Of a stretch of DNA of 64,000 nucleotides, positions 51,794 to 61,708 are shown piece after piece. Position 1 is the stretch's first letter. Each line of letters begins with the position of its first letter. The notes under the pieces were generated by a model, which worked only from the letters and a program-made list of their open reading frames with translations, ran no database searches and was not told the DNA's origin. The stretch comes from Chrysophaeum taylorii (taxonomy: Eukaryota; Sar; Pelagophyceae; Pelagomonadales; Pelagomonadaceae), in NCBI GenBank assembly GCA_029834535.1, contig JAQMWT010000570.1, positions 1 through 64,000 on the forward strand. The letters run 5' to 3'. The position numbers were made by a program, and so were the translations under genes.

Positions 51794-52930
51794 TGCATTG
51801 AATCGGAGCTCTGATGTCGTCACAGGACTCTCGTCGCTCTCGTGAGCCATCGCGCAATCTAATAATCGACCTAAAAACTCGTGCGTATGTGGACGTACGA
51901 CAAGAAGTCTACCTCAACCATCAGACCACGTGTGACGTACCACTAACACATACAGACGTAACTTGCACTTGTAATGGAGCTGACTTGTACTTCACTTCAT
52001 AAACGTCAGTTTAGGCCTCTCTTAACCCTCATCTTTTTTTCGGCAAGTCGTCCGTCACCTCACATCTAACGGATCAATCAATCAATAAGTGCGGGAGATA
52101 TGGAAGGAAGCAAGAGATCGTCGGTTCCCTGAGGAATGCGGCCAACAAACATATCGAGAAAGTCGATGATGACGTTGGAACCTAAGCTTCTACTCGTGCG
52201 ATGACGACGTCGAGATTCAAGCTTTTTTTTGGATTTGGTGCTGCCGCGTTTTGTAATTTCTACGAACCATGCACCTGGCCTCGGCAGCGCCGGACAAAGA
52301 GCGGTTTGGGTTGCGACTGAGCATGTCGTCCTGTCCAGTGGTAAAACGAATCGGTGGGCGGCCGTACATCAAGGGTGATGCCTCGCGAGCGGCGGCGTCC
52401 TAGCACCTAGTCTACACATAGTCGCGGCCGCGTACGGCTTTGATGACATAAACGTGCTGCGATCAGACGCGTCGGGACGCGAGAATGATGGTGTGGCAAC
52501 CAACCACATACGCCGAAACAAGCAACGGCGTGGCCGCGAGACAAGCATACGGCACTCTGGCGAGCGCGGTGAATACGACGGCGGCGGCGGCGGCGGCGTC
52601 GTCGAAAACGCAGGTTCCCGACTATTATGCTGCTGCTGCTGCTGCTGCTGCTAGACGCGAAGATGAGGCGATGGAGATCTCGGGGGGACGACGGGACCGA
52701 GATGCCAATCATGATTCTGATTCTGAGGCCTGACATTGATTCATGAATCGAAGCGCGGATGGGACGACCAACCCAAACCACTACGAGTGCGAAGCAGCGT
52801 CAACCCCGGAGGCCAACAAGCAGCTCTCGGGTCTTCTAACTCCATGATGGGAGAAATCGCACGGTGCTCATTACACACACAGAGAAAATCAGTACGGAGG
52901 GGAAAATAAATAAATAAATAAAATAAATAA
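51794..52930. other. 1.1 kb intergenic
   Basis: Contains the bHLH-PAS promoter side and the 3' side of NCAPG2, a (TGC)n run at 52629-52652 and AAAT repeats at about 52905-52929. No supported gene. Confidence 0.5.
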
Positions 52931-55507
52931 TTAGATGTCTTCGTCGTCGCCGCAGCTGCTCTCGCTGAAGAAGTCAACCGGTCGGCCTAGGGTGGCCCCC
53001 GGACACAAGGCGTCGCGGAGGCCAACCGCAGCTCTGAGCATTGCCGTTCGTACGAATTGCGGAGAAAGATCGTCGTTTTCTTGACGACGACGACGACGAC
53101 AGTGGACTTTGCCGTCGTGACCACGGCGACGTCGTCGCGGTTGTTGAAGCTCGTCGTCGTCGGGAGACGTTGCTTCGCGACAAGCGGTGGCGATGGCCGC
53201 GAGGACTTTGGGGAGCTGCTGGTCGTCGCGCTCGACCGCGAGGGCGGCCTCGAGCTCGACGAGGGCGGCGGGGTCGACGTAATCCCCCTCGCGCACGAGA
53301 GACTCGGGGTCTCGGAGGACGCGAGAGCGCGCCTCGCCGACGGCGGCGAGCACGGCATCGTCGGCGAGGCAGGCCCTGGCCGGCGTGTCCGGGCCGTCGA
53401 GGACGTTGGAAACGACAAACAGCGCGACGGCGGGCGCGACGGCGAGGGTTTTTCTTCTTCTCGCGGGCCGGCGCTTGGACGCGATGGAGTCGATGGCCGC
53501 GACGAGGGGAGCGCGGAGCTTCTTCGCGTCGCGGTCGTCGCAGCGCGAACAGACCGCGACGAGGTCGTCGAGAGCCGTCGGGGACGCGACCGTCGCGAGG
53601 CGGTGGACGACGTTCTCGTCGTCGCCGAGCACGGGCGTCCCGCGGAGGCGGGCGAGGGCGAGGCGGGCCTTGTGGTTCTCGGAAGAAAGGTCGCTACGGA
53701 GACCGACGGCCGTCTCGAGGGTGGCTAAAGCATCGTCGACGCCGTCGGCGACGTAGGCCTGCAAATCTTTGTCGTCGTCGAGCGCGAGGGCGCGGAGCGT
53801 GGTCGCGGCGACATCGAGCAACTTCGCCACCGTCGTCGGGAGGTCTTGGCGGCGGCGGCTTCGGCGGCGGCGCTTGCGGTTCTTGGCCGCCGTCGAGGCG
53901 TCGTCGTCGTCGTCGTCGCGCTCGTCGTCGTCTTCGGCCGAAGCGGAAGCGGCGACGACGAGCATGACGACGAACTTGGCGCAGGCTTCAGGCGTAGCGA
54001 TGGAGGGAAGCCTCGAGTAGAAGGCGTCCGCGGCGAGGGCGTCGGCGTCGGCGAGGGCGAGGGCGCGCTCGACGTGGTCGGCCGAGACGCGTCCCGAGGG
54101 GAAGTAGACGTCGGAAACGAGGGCGACGAGGCGGTCGGCGGCCGCGGGACATCGCGCGGCGTCTTCGCGGAGGCGCGCGAGGAGGTCTGATTCGGATACG
54201 ATGTCGAGGACGGCCTTGGCCTGGGATTTGGGGGAGGTGTGGCGCGCGTAGGCTCCGACGGCCTCCCAGAAGGCGTCGCGACAGCGAGGGGTCGCGTCGC
54301 GCGCGCCGCGGCGCGCCGCGTAAAGCGCGTTTTTCGCGTGCCTGTCGGCGGCCGCGGCCGTGGGAAATATCGCGCGCGCCTCCGTCGCAATCGCCCCCAG
54401 CGCGCGCAGCGCCGCCGCGCGCGCGGTCGCGCTGGCCGAGTCGCGAGCGTTCGCGGCGAGGTCGCGGACGATGGCCGCGGCGCGCCGCGCGGGGAGTCGA
54501 GCGTCGGCGAAGCGCGGAAGGACGTCGCCACACGCGGCGGTCGCCGCAACTCTAACCGAAGCGCAGTCGTCCGAGAGGGCGGCGCGCAGGGCCTCGAGCT
54601 GGGGCTCGATCGCGTCGCCGACGGGAAAGGCGTCGGCGAGGAGACGGACGGCTCGTTCGCGACACTTCGCGTTGGCCGCCGTCAGGTGTCGCCAGAGAAG
54701 GGGCGCGTAGACATTGTCGATCGCCGCGTCGATTCTAGGAGAGGAGCCCTTGCGCTCGTGAAGCGCCGACCCCAGCACGACAGCGAGCTGCTCGTGGAGA
54801 TGCTCGGACGAGCAAACCAAGGCCGCGCGCGCGAGGTCCTGGAGGTAGTCGCGCTCGAAGGCTTCGCGAGACTTGGCCAAGGCTCGCGACGGCTTCGCGA
54901 GCGCGTCCCAGGCCTTGAAGTAGCACTCGCCGTAGGCTGTCGACAGCTTGGTGGTGGCGAGGGGGAGCTGGGCCTTGACGACCTCGTGAAAGGAAGGCGC
55001 GGTCTCGGGTCGCTCGAGCGCCGACCCGAGAAAGGCGCGACCGGCGGCGAGCTTGAGGAACGAGGGGTGGGCCGCCGCGCGCGCGACGAGCGCCGCGTTT
55101 CGAACCTTCTCGAGACCCTGCCGCGCGGCCCACGCCTTTTTTACGTCGGCGGTCTTCCCGCTCTCGAGGGCGCGGTTTACGAGGTATTCGAGGACTAGGC
55201 CCTCCGAGCGGGGGACGACGCACTCGGCGGCGATCGCCGCCTCGGCCGCCGCACCCTCGGCGCCTAGCCGGACCTCGTTCAGACACCCGCACAACGCCTC
55301 GCACAACGCCTCCTCCTTCTCGGGGAAGCGGGCGGCGCGCAATAGGGCCCGGCCGACCTTGGCCCCGACCTCCGGGCTTCCGCCAGTCTTGTGGAACCCC
55401 AGCCCCAACAGCTTCTCGACGGCCAACCTCACCTCGTCCGACTTTTTCGCCTCCACGGCCTCGACGATTGCCTCGGCCAAGCGACAAACCTCCTCCTCCT
55501 CCTCCAT
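52931..55507 (-). CDS. NCAPG2: Condensin-2 complex subunit G2 (HEAT-repeat)
   Basis: 858 residues from ATG 55507 (MEEEEEVCRLAEAIVEAV); the open frame extends slightly upstream only through non-ATG codons. It is alpha-helical with HEAT repeats. The segment IDNVYAPLLWRHLTAANAKC RERAVRLLADAFPVGD, then LEALRAALSDDCASVRVAAT and CGDVLPRF, matches the 'LYEPIIWRSLKVANAEVRSNALVLFVEAFPI' block of animal NCAPG2 in order and spacing. It is shorter than human NCAPG2 (1143). The C-terminal third is Asp/Arg-rich and less conserved. Condensin II compacts chromosomes in the nucleus from early prophase. It is tandem with the RIC1-like gene upstream (90 bp apart). Confidence 0.75.
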   Translation of the reverse strand: MEEEEEVCRLAEAIVEAVEAKKSDEVRLAVEKLLGLGFHKTGGSPEVGAKVGRALLRAARFPEKEEALCEALCGCLNEVRLGAEGAAAEAAIAAECVVPRSEGLVLEYLVNRALESGKTADVKKAWAARQGLEKVRNAALVARAAAHPSFLKLAAGRAFLGSALERPETAPSFHEVVKAQLPLATTKLSTAYGECYFKAWDALAKPSRALAKSREAFERDYLQDLARAALVCSSEHLHEQLAVVLGSALHERKGSSPRIDAAIDNVYAPLLWRHLTAANAKCRERAVRLLADAFPVGDAIEPQLEALRAALSDDCASVRVAATAACGDVLPRFADARLPARRAAAIVRDLAANARDSASATARAAALRALGAIATEARAIFPTAAAADRHAKNALYAARRGARDATPRCRDAFWEAVGAYARHTSPKSQAKAVLDIVSESDLLARLREDAARCPAAADRLVALVSDVYFPSGRVSADHVERALALADADALAADAFYSRLPSIATPEACAKFVVMLVVAASASAEDDDERDDDDDDASTAAKNRKRRRRSRRRQDLPTTVAKLLDVAATTLRALALDDDKDLQAYVADGVDDALATLETAVGLRSDLSSENHKARLALARLRGTPVLGDDENVVHRLATVASPTALDDLVAVCSRCDDRDAKKLRAPLVAAIDSIASKRRPARRRKTLAVAPAVALFVVSNVLDGPDTPARACLADDAVLAAVGEARSRVLRDPESLVREGDYVDPAALVELEAALAVERDDQQLPKVLAAIATACREATSPDDDELQQPRRRRRGHDGKVHCRRRRRQENDDLSPQFVRTAMLRAAVGLRDALCPGATLGRPVDFFSESSCGDDEDI

Positions 55508-55597
55508 GAGGGGATGAGGATGGATAACAACCGTCGCTGCTGGTCTGGTCTGGTCGGTCAAAAGAATATGCTTATTAGAAGAAGAACAAGAACAAAA

Positions 55598-58500
55598 TTA
55601 GACGATGATGGGGCCCCAGTCGTCGTCGTCGGAGGAGGGGGGGTCTCTTCTTCTTCGAAGGGGTCGGGGGGTCAGGCCGGCGAGGGCGTCGAGGGCGGGC
55701 TGGAGGCGCGACTCCTTTCGCCGCCGCCGGAGACTCTCCGCGAGGGTCCTCGCGAGGCTCGGCGAGGGCTCATCAAAATCGTCGTCGTCGTCGTCCTTGT
55801 TGTCCTCTGGGGTAGTTTTATTATTATTAAGCGCGAGCCCGAGCAAGACGCGCCAGTCTTCGAGGCCGTAGGCTCGGGCGACGAGGAAGAGGCGAGCGGC
55901 CCCCGGGTCCTCGTCGGTCCGGGAGCCGTCGCGGTTCACGACGACGAGGTCGTCGTCGTCGTCGAAGAGGTCGGGAAAGGCGCCGGCGAGGGCGTCGACG
56001 ACGGCGTCCGCGTTCCTGACGGCGTATTTAATGCGGCGCGGCGACGGCGGGGTCCAGTCGATCGCGAGGAGGGTGTCGGCGACGACGCGCGCGCGGCGCG
56101 GCGTCGGGCGCCTGACGAGCCCGTTGAGCGCGAACGTCGCCGCGAGCTCGTCGGTCGTCCTTCGCTCGCGGTTTCCGCAGCAGTCTCCGTCGTCGTCGTC
56201 GTCGTCGTCGTTTTTATGGTGTTGCTCGATCTTCCTCGCGAAGGCCCAGGCCTGTGAAAGGATCGCGTCGTCGTCGGCGTCGTCCTCCTCGTCGAGTCTC
56301 GCCGCGAAGCACTCGCGGAGCAAAACCCTCGAGACGCGGGCCAACCCGCGACGGTCGCCGGCGTAGCCGACGAGACCGACGAGGCTCGCGGCGACGCGAC
56401 GGTCGCCGAGGCGGATCGCGTCGGCGAAGACGCGCGCGGGCGGCGCCGAGAGCGTCGAGGCGTTTGGTCTGCCGGCCGTCCAGAAGAGGCGCGCGAGGGC
56501 CCGCTCGTCCATTGGTCGGCCGGCGGCGGCGACGACGCGGTGGAGCGCGACGAGGCCGCCGGGGAGCGACGCCGAGAGCGCGAGCAAAACGCGCGTCTCG
56601 AGGAACGAGCTCGAGCCCGAAGACTCGCAGGCCTCGCCGAGGAGAACGGCGAGGGCTCGCGCGACCCAGCGGCGGTCCCAGCGTCGCTGGACGAGATCGC
56701 GCGCCTCGGCGACGCGGGGCTCGATGGCGACGAACTGGGCGACCGCCTTGGCGATCTCGGCGCGCGCTTCCGAGGCGCGCCGGCGACCGCGGCGCGCGCG
56801 CCACGACGCGAGGACAAAGCCCTGCGCTCGCGTTCGCGCGGCGTCGGCCGCCAGCTCGTTCGCCGTCGCGAGCATGCGGTCGAACCGGGCCGCGTGCCGC
56901 CGCGCCGCCTCTCCGACCAGGAGTCGCAGGCTCGCCTCGGCGCCGCCGGCGACGACCGAGAGACGCGGCTCCCAGTCGCCGGGTTCCATAACGACGAGCG
57001 CCTCGAGGCCTCGCGGGGTCGCGGCGACGCAGTATGGAAGCGCCTCCTCCTCCTCCTCGAAGGATGGCGAATCCTCCTCCTCCTCTTCCCGAGGGCGAGA
57101 AAGAAAGGTCGAGGACCAGGACCACGCGGGCTGACGCGTTGCGCGGCGCGGGTTCCGGCCGCCGTACGCGACCGCCGCCGTCTCGTCGCCAAAGTCGCCG
57201 CAGAAGACGGCCTGGACGCCGCGGCCGACGGTCGCCCACGCGGACCCTCCGGACCGCGCGAGGAGGCAGCCGTCGTCGCCGAGGGCGACCAGGAGGTCGC
57301 GCGGCGGTGGCGAGTAGAACGCGGCCGCGACGTCGGCGGGGCAGGCGCGCTCCGAGAGGACGACTATTCGCGGCCTCCGAGAAGAAGACGAAGTAGAAGA
57401 CGCGTCGTCCACCTCCTCCTCCAGGCCGTCGAGCTCGAGGACGCCCAGAATTCCCGCGGCCCGGCCGACGACGAGGCGCCAGGCGCTCCCCACCGCCACG
57501 ACATCGAGAAGCCGCAAAACCACGAGGGATTTGAGCGGTACGATTCGGCCGTCGGGACTTTGGACGGCCGCGACGGCCGCGCGCGGCTCGAAGAAACGGT
57601 ACTTGCGGCGCCGACGCCGCTCGTAGATCTCGAGGAGGGCCCCCTCGTCGTACAGGACGAGGAGGTGGTCGCCGCACCAGGCGATATCGACCGCGCGCCG
57701 CGCGATATCGAGCTCGACGACCCCACCCGCGTCGATCCGGACGACGGCGACGCCGCGCGACGCGCAAATCGCGACGAACGACCCGCACTCGGAAACGAGG
57801 GCGAGGCGGGCGGGGGGCGCGCGCGCGAGCGGCACGGGGAGTCGCACGGCGACCCACCGCCTCTCTAAGAGCACGTAGACCCGGTCGGCGCAGCAGAGCG
57901 CGGCGGTTCCCGCGGAGGCGCGCGCGCGCGAGCGCGCGACCCGCGCGGTCGGAACGACGGTCGCGCGCCGGTCGCCCCACGCCGCGACCGTCGTCCCGCC
58001 CAGCACCCAGGCCACGCAGGTCGCGCCGGGCTGCGGTGCGACGACGGACCGCCGGCCGTCCCAGACCCCCCAGGTCCCGCCGCGCGCCACGGCCACGCAC
58101 TCGCCCCCGGGCGCCCACGCGAGCGACGCCGCCGACGCGAATTCCGCCGGTCCTCGTAAAGACGAGGCGGCCACGACCTCGACGTCGAGGCCGTCCTCGC
58201 CGCGGCCGAACACGGCGTGGATCGAGAATGTTTTTTTCGCCCACGCCACGGCGAGCCGCGCCTCGAAGTGGGGGTGGGCCTTGCGCTCGTATCCCGCGCA
58301 CGCGATCGCTTCGCCGTCCGCGACCGCGACTTCCGCGCGCCGTCTCGCGCCTTCCAAAGCGCCGCACGCCACCCGAGTGGCGCGGATCAGCACGACCAGC
58401 GCAGCGTCGGGGTGCCCCGTCGACACGCACTCGACCAACCGCACGTCTCCGGGCCGCGCGAAGTGCTGGTACCCGCGCCAGACGTCCGCGAAATTCGCCG

Positions 58501-59005
58501 TCCCCCGTCGATCGAAAGCGACGAACTGACCGTGCCCGTAAAACGGCGACGCCCGCAAAGCCGCGAGGGGCAAGGCCCGGGGAGACTGCCAGGTCTGCCG
58601 CACCTCGACCCGCGACAGCGCCGGCACGTCGTCGAACCGGGCCTTGGGCGCTGCCGCCCGCAGCCCCCACGGACCGTGACCCGCCGGCTCGGACGGGTCC
58701 AGCGCCGTTTCCCCCGACGCCTCCACCACAAAAAAACCGGCGCGCGCGCCCTCCTCGCTTTTCCGAAGAGCACCCATCGCGCGACCGTCACCGCTCCAGC
58801 ACAGGCTCCCCGTTCCGGATCCCCGCCACGCGGCTTCCCCGACCCCAGCGACGCCCTGGGCTGTGCACGCCCACACGCCCACGCGCCGCGCCGTCAGGAC
58901 ACCAACCAGAGGCGAGTCCGCCACAGGCGACGCGCAGCACGCGATCACCTCCTCCTCCAGCACCTCCCACACCGACGCCGCGCCGAGCCCGACGACCGCC
59001 ATCAC
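55598..59005 (-). CDS. Large WD-repeat protein, RIC1-like (RAB6 GEF partner)
   Basis: 1135 residues, no intron. The first ~620 residues are made of beta-propeller units (for example SAASLAWAPGGECVAVARGG TWGVWDG; LALVSECGSFVAICASRGVAVVRID; VDIAWCGDHLLVLYDEGALL). After an acidic linker the C-terminal ~450 residues are helical, including LVALHRVVAAAGRPMDERAL ARLFWTAGRP and IRLGDRRVAASLVGLVGYAG. The latter recalls the 'LF...G.P..LFE..L...L..AASYL..LQ' helical region of RIC1. RIC1 with RGP1 activates RAB6/Ypt6 at the Golgi. Assignment rests on architecture and faint motif similarity; another two-propeller trafficking protein is possible. Confidence 0.42.
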   Translation of the reverse strand: MMAVVGLGAASVWEVLEEEVIACCASPVADSPLVGVLTARRVGVWACTAQGVAGVGEAAWRGSGTGSLCWSGDGRAMGALRKSEEGARAGFFVVEASGETALDPSEPAGHGPWGLRAAAPKARFDDVPALSRVEVRQTWQSPRALPLAALRASPFYGHGQFVAFDRRGTANFADVWRGYQHFARPGDVRLVECVSTGHPDAALVVLIRATRVACGALEGARRRAEVAVADGEAIACAGYERKAHPHFEARLAVAWAKKTFSIHAVFGRGEDGLDVEVVAASSLRGPAEFASAASLAWAPGGECVAVARGGTWGVWDGRRSVVAPQPGATCVAWVLGGTTVAAWGDRRATVVPTARVARSRARASAGTAALCCADRVYVLLERRWVAVRLPVPLARAPPARLALVSECGSFVAICASRGVAVVRIDAGGVVELDIARRAVDIAWCGDHLLVLYDEGALLEIYERRRRRKYRFFEPRAAVAAVQSPDGRIVPLKSLVVLRLLDVVAVGSAWRLVVGRAAGILGVLELDGLEEEVDDASSTSSSSRRPRIVVLSERACPADVAAAFYSPPPRDLLVALGDDGCLLARSGGSAWATVGRGVQAVFCGDFGDETAAVAYGGRNPRRATRQPAWSWSSTFLSRPREEEEEDSPSFEEEEEALPYCVAATPRGLEALVVMEPGDWEPRLSVVAGGAEASLRLLVGEAARRHAARFDRMLATANELAADAARTRAQGFVLASWRARRGRRRASEARAEIAKAVAQFVAIEPRVAEARDLVQRRWDRRWVARALAVLLGEACESSGSSSFLETRVLLALSASLPGGLVALHRVVAAAGRPMDERALARLFWTAGRPNASTLSAPPARVFADAIRLGDRRVAASLVGLVGYAGDRRGLARVSRVLLRECFAARLDEEDDADDDAILSQAWAFARKIEQHHKNDDDDDDDGDCCGNRERRTTDELAATFALNGLVRRPTPRRARVVADTLLAIDWTPPSPRRIKYAVRNADAVVDALAGAFPDLFDDDDDLVVVNRDGSRTDEDPGAARLFLVARAYGLEDWRVLLGLALNNNKTTPEDNKDDDDDDFDEPSPSLARTLAESLRRRRKESRLQPALDALAGLTPRPLRRRRDPPSSDDDDWGPIIV

Positions 59006-59073
59006 GACATCTCCTTCATAATTCTAGGTGGGGGGGGGGTGGGGCGACCACCGGACACAGGAGACGTGCGGAT

Positions 59074-59104
<31 letters not shown>

Positions 59105-59411
59105 GCGGCCAAAAAGTCGGCGAGGTTGTACGTGCAATTAATTGCACAGGTGCGAGCGAACGGGAGGGGCGACCGTCGATTTTACATCATCTCAATCCCC
59201 GCGAAGCTAGGGAGATAGGTGGAGTAGAGGTCAGCGAGGTGTGGAGTGATCTGCGTGGCGGCGGCCGAAAGGAAAAGGTCCGACGACGAACCACAAGTAC
59301 TACTCCTCTCCAACCTAAAAAAATATATAAATAAAACCCTGGTTTTTTGCGTCCAAAAAGAGAGGGTTATTGGTTAGGTTATCTATCAACCCCGCGGCGG
59401 CCGTTTGAAAA

Positions 59412-61082
59412 ATGCAAAGCGCTGGTGCTTCAAACAGTTCAGGCCGGCGGCGGCAGCGGCGCCTGAGCAGCGGCCGCAAGCTCCTCGAGGCCGATGAGGA
59501 GGAGGAGGAGGAGGAGGTGGCAACCGAGTCCCCTTCACAACAGGATGAGGAGAGAAAGATCGACTCGGAAACCTCGGAAGAGGTCGCCGAGATGTACCGA
59601 AGGGTGATCAAGATGGCCTCCGAGAACAAAATCACCGCGAAGAATGCGTGGTCGCTGTCGCTGATCGACCACATGTCCTCGGTAGTGGACAATAACTTCC
59701 AGCGCGCCTCGTGCACGCTCGAAGCCGGCGTAAAAATATACTGCGGCCGAGTGGACGACACGTGGGAGACGTCGTACCGGGTGCTCGAGAGGCTGCACCG
59801 ACGCTCGAGGCCGTCGGAGGAGGCCCCTCCGAGGGCCGAAGAGGCACCCACAAAGCGACGCCCGGCGCCCTCGACGTTGGTGGACGAGGCGTCGATAGAA
59901 CTGTCGTTCGAGGGCGACGAGGGCGACGACGAGGCTCTTATCGTCGCGAGTCGCGGTCTCGAGGGCGGCTCGGCACGCGCTCTGCTCCTCCAAAAGCTCG
60001 CCTGCGTTGCGGCACGCGTCTCCTTCGAGGACATTGTCGAGGACGACGACGGTGCCGACCTCAAGGTTGCCTTCGATATCGATCTTCCGGGGGAAGTCTG
60101 TCCCGCGCTCGCCGCGCTCAGACTCGACCTCGGCGACACGCACCCGCCGGAGGTCCCCGACGATTCGCCCGAGATTTCTCCCCCTCCGGCCGAGCCCAAC
60201 CCCGACCCCGACCCCGACCCCGACGAGGATTCTTTCTTCGCCGTTCCCGACGACGACTACGACGACAACGACGTCGGGGAAGAATCGTCGCGCGCGCCCG
60301 TCTACTTCGACGAGGAGGACGTGGCCTCCCTCGACGCGCTCAAGGGCCTCGGCCGCAACGGCTGGGCCGGGGTCTCCCACTGGAAGCTCGCGAGAAGACC
60401 CCCCCCGCGAGCAACAACGACAACCACCACCAAGCCGAGGCAACGACAACAACAGAAAACCCTCGACTTCGACGCGCCGCCGCCCCCCCTCTCGATCCTC
60501 GCGCCCGCACCAAAGCGCAAATCCGCGGCCCCAAGAAAGGCCCGTCCCGAGGACCTCGTCTTACCCGTCGATTTCGGAATCTCGCCGCGCGACCTCTTCA
60601 AACTCTTCCTTCTCGACAGGACACTTCCCTCGAAGACCCGTCGAGATCCTCGCGAGCGCGATCCTATAGCCTTCGACGACCCTGTGGCGGTGCCTATGCA
60701 CCACGACGACGACGACGACGGATTTGCGCCGCACGCAACGGAAGATTCTTCTTTCCGGGAGGACGAAGACCCCGCAGCAGCGCCGGACCTCCTGGAAGCG
60801 GCCCATCGCGTCGAAAAGATCGACATTTCCTACGCGACCTCCGCCAAGCGCGTCGATGTCCACAAGCTCAAGGCGGCGCTCTGGCACGTCGTCGACGCTC
60901 GGACGAAGAACGACCACTCTCTTCGCTTCTCCTCCCTCGTTAAACAAGCCGACGCCGACGACGTCACTCTCCCGTTCCACTTTATAGCGCTCCTCCACCT
61001 CTGCAACGAGAACAGCATATACCTCCGCAACCTCCCCGAGGCTGGTCTCTCGGACTTTTCGATTTCCCGCGACGCCGCTTGA
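59412..61082 (+). CDS. NCAPH: Condensin complex subunit 2 / kleisin CAP-H (Barren)
   Basis: 556 residues, no intron, first ATG at 59412. ASENKITAKNAWSLSLIDHM SSVVD and FQRASCTLEAGVKIYCGRVD DTWETSYRVLERL match the N-terminal kleisin segment that contacts SMC2. The acidic middle contains WAGVSHWKLARRP, equivalent to the 'MWAGPDHWRFRPRR' motif of animal CAP-H. The C-terminal VEKIDISYATSAKRVDVHKL KAALWHVVD is the winged-helix segment that contacts SMC4. Condensin I links SMC2/SMC4 with the HEAT subunits for mitotic chromosome compaction. It is divergent from the RIC1-like gene and lies 3.9 kb from NCAPG2. Confidence 0.9.
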   Translation: MQSAGASNSSGRRRQRRLSSGRKLLEADEEEEEEEVATESPSQQDEERKIDSETSEEVAEMYRRVIKMASENKITAKNAWSLSLIDHMSSVVDNNFQRASCTLEAGVKIYCGRVDDTWETSYRVLERLHRRSRPSEEAPPRAEEAPTKRRPAPSTLVDEASIELSFEGDEGDDEALIVASRGLEGGSARALLLQKLACVAARVSFEDIVEDDDGADLKVAFDIDLPGEVCPALAALRLDLGDTHPPEVPDDSPEISPPPAEPNPDPDPDPDEDSFFAVPDDDYDDNDVGEESSRAPVYFDEEDVASLDALKGLGRNGWAGVSHWKLARRPPPRATTTTTTKPRQRQQQKTLDFDAPPPPLSILAPAPKRKSAAPRKARPEDLVLPVDFGISPRDLFKLFLLDRTLPSKTRRDPRERDPIAFDDPVAVPMHHDDDDDGFAPHATEDSSFREDEDPAAAPDLLEAAHRVEKIDISYATSAKRVDVHKLKAALWHVVDARTKNDHSLRFSSLVKQADADDVTLPFHFIALLHLCNENSIYLRNLPEAGLSDFSISRDAA

Positions 61083-61708
61083 GGCCGCCTTGTTAAACGC
61101 AGGGTACTACTTGCCGTCCAATTTCCGGGGGCGGTTTATGGGGTGTCACCGGTTGAGGATTGAGGCGCCCATCTCCGGGCTAAGACAGGGGATGGCAGAC
61201 GAGGTTGCAGCCGTCCGTCAACCCCAGGCTCCTCCATCACCAAAACTACTCGTAGTCCCTATCGCAACGAACGAATACGAATTCTGATGCTTCGAGTTGA
61301 GCCGCCGCCAGTTTCCGCCACCATGCCACGACTCGTGATCAACGACGAGGCGAGAAGCTCGGCGAGGTTGGCACTGTCTTCACCCACGGCCAGCTCAACG
61401 TCGCCCTCGCTCGACTCTGGAAGCCAGCGGAAATCGTCTTCTTCTGGTCGTCGGAGACCTCGACGACCTGCCCCGCAACCATTGCGTAATACAGGTAGCG
61501 CCACCCTGTGGTGTACACCAGGAACGTCGTCTACCTCGAAGTCTGAAGCAACGCCGCGCGGCGCTCGAAACATCGCGCGAGCGATAAGCTCTTTCCTCCT
61601 CTGTGGGGCGAAGGCCTGGGTTGCTCTCGAGCGCGAGCAGCGTGGTGCCCGCTGCACCACAGTGAGCACGCCGCCGGCGACTTTACGTTCTTACTTCTTC
61701 TGAATAAG
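61083..61708. other. 0.6 kb between NCAPH and the copia element
   Basis: Includes the NCAPH 3' region. A minus-strand frame 61259-61669 (containing FEVDDVPGVHHRVALPVLRN) is open but matches nothing known to me. No LTR is recognised. Confidence 0.35.

Noticed and set aside
56214-58670. 818-residue minus-strand Arg-rich frame
   Set aside because: Alternative frame of the RIC1-like gene, composed almost wholly of Arg/Gly/Ala.
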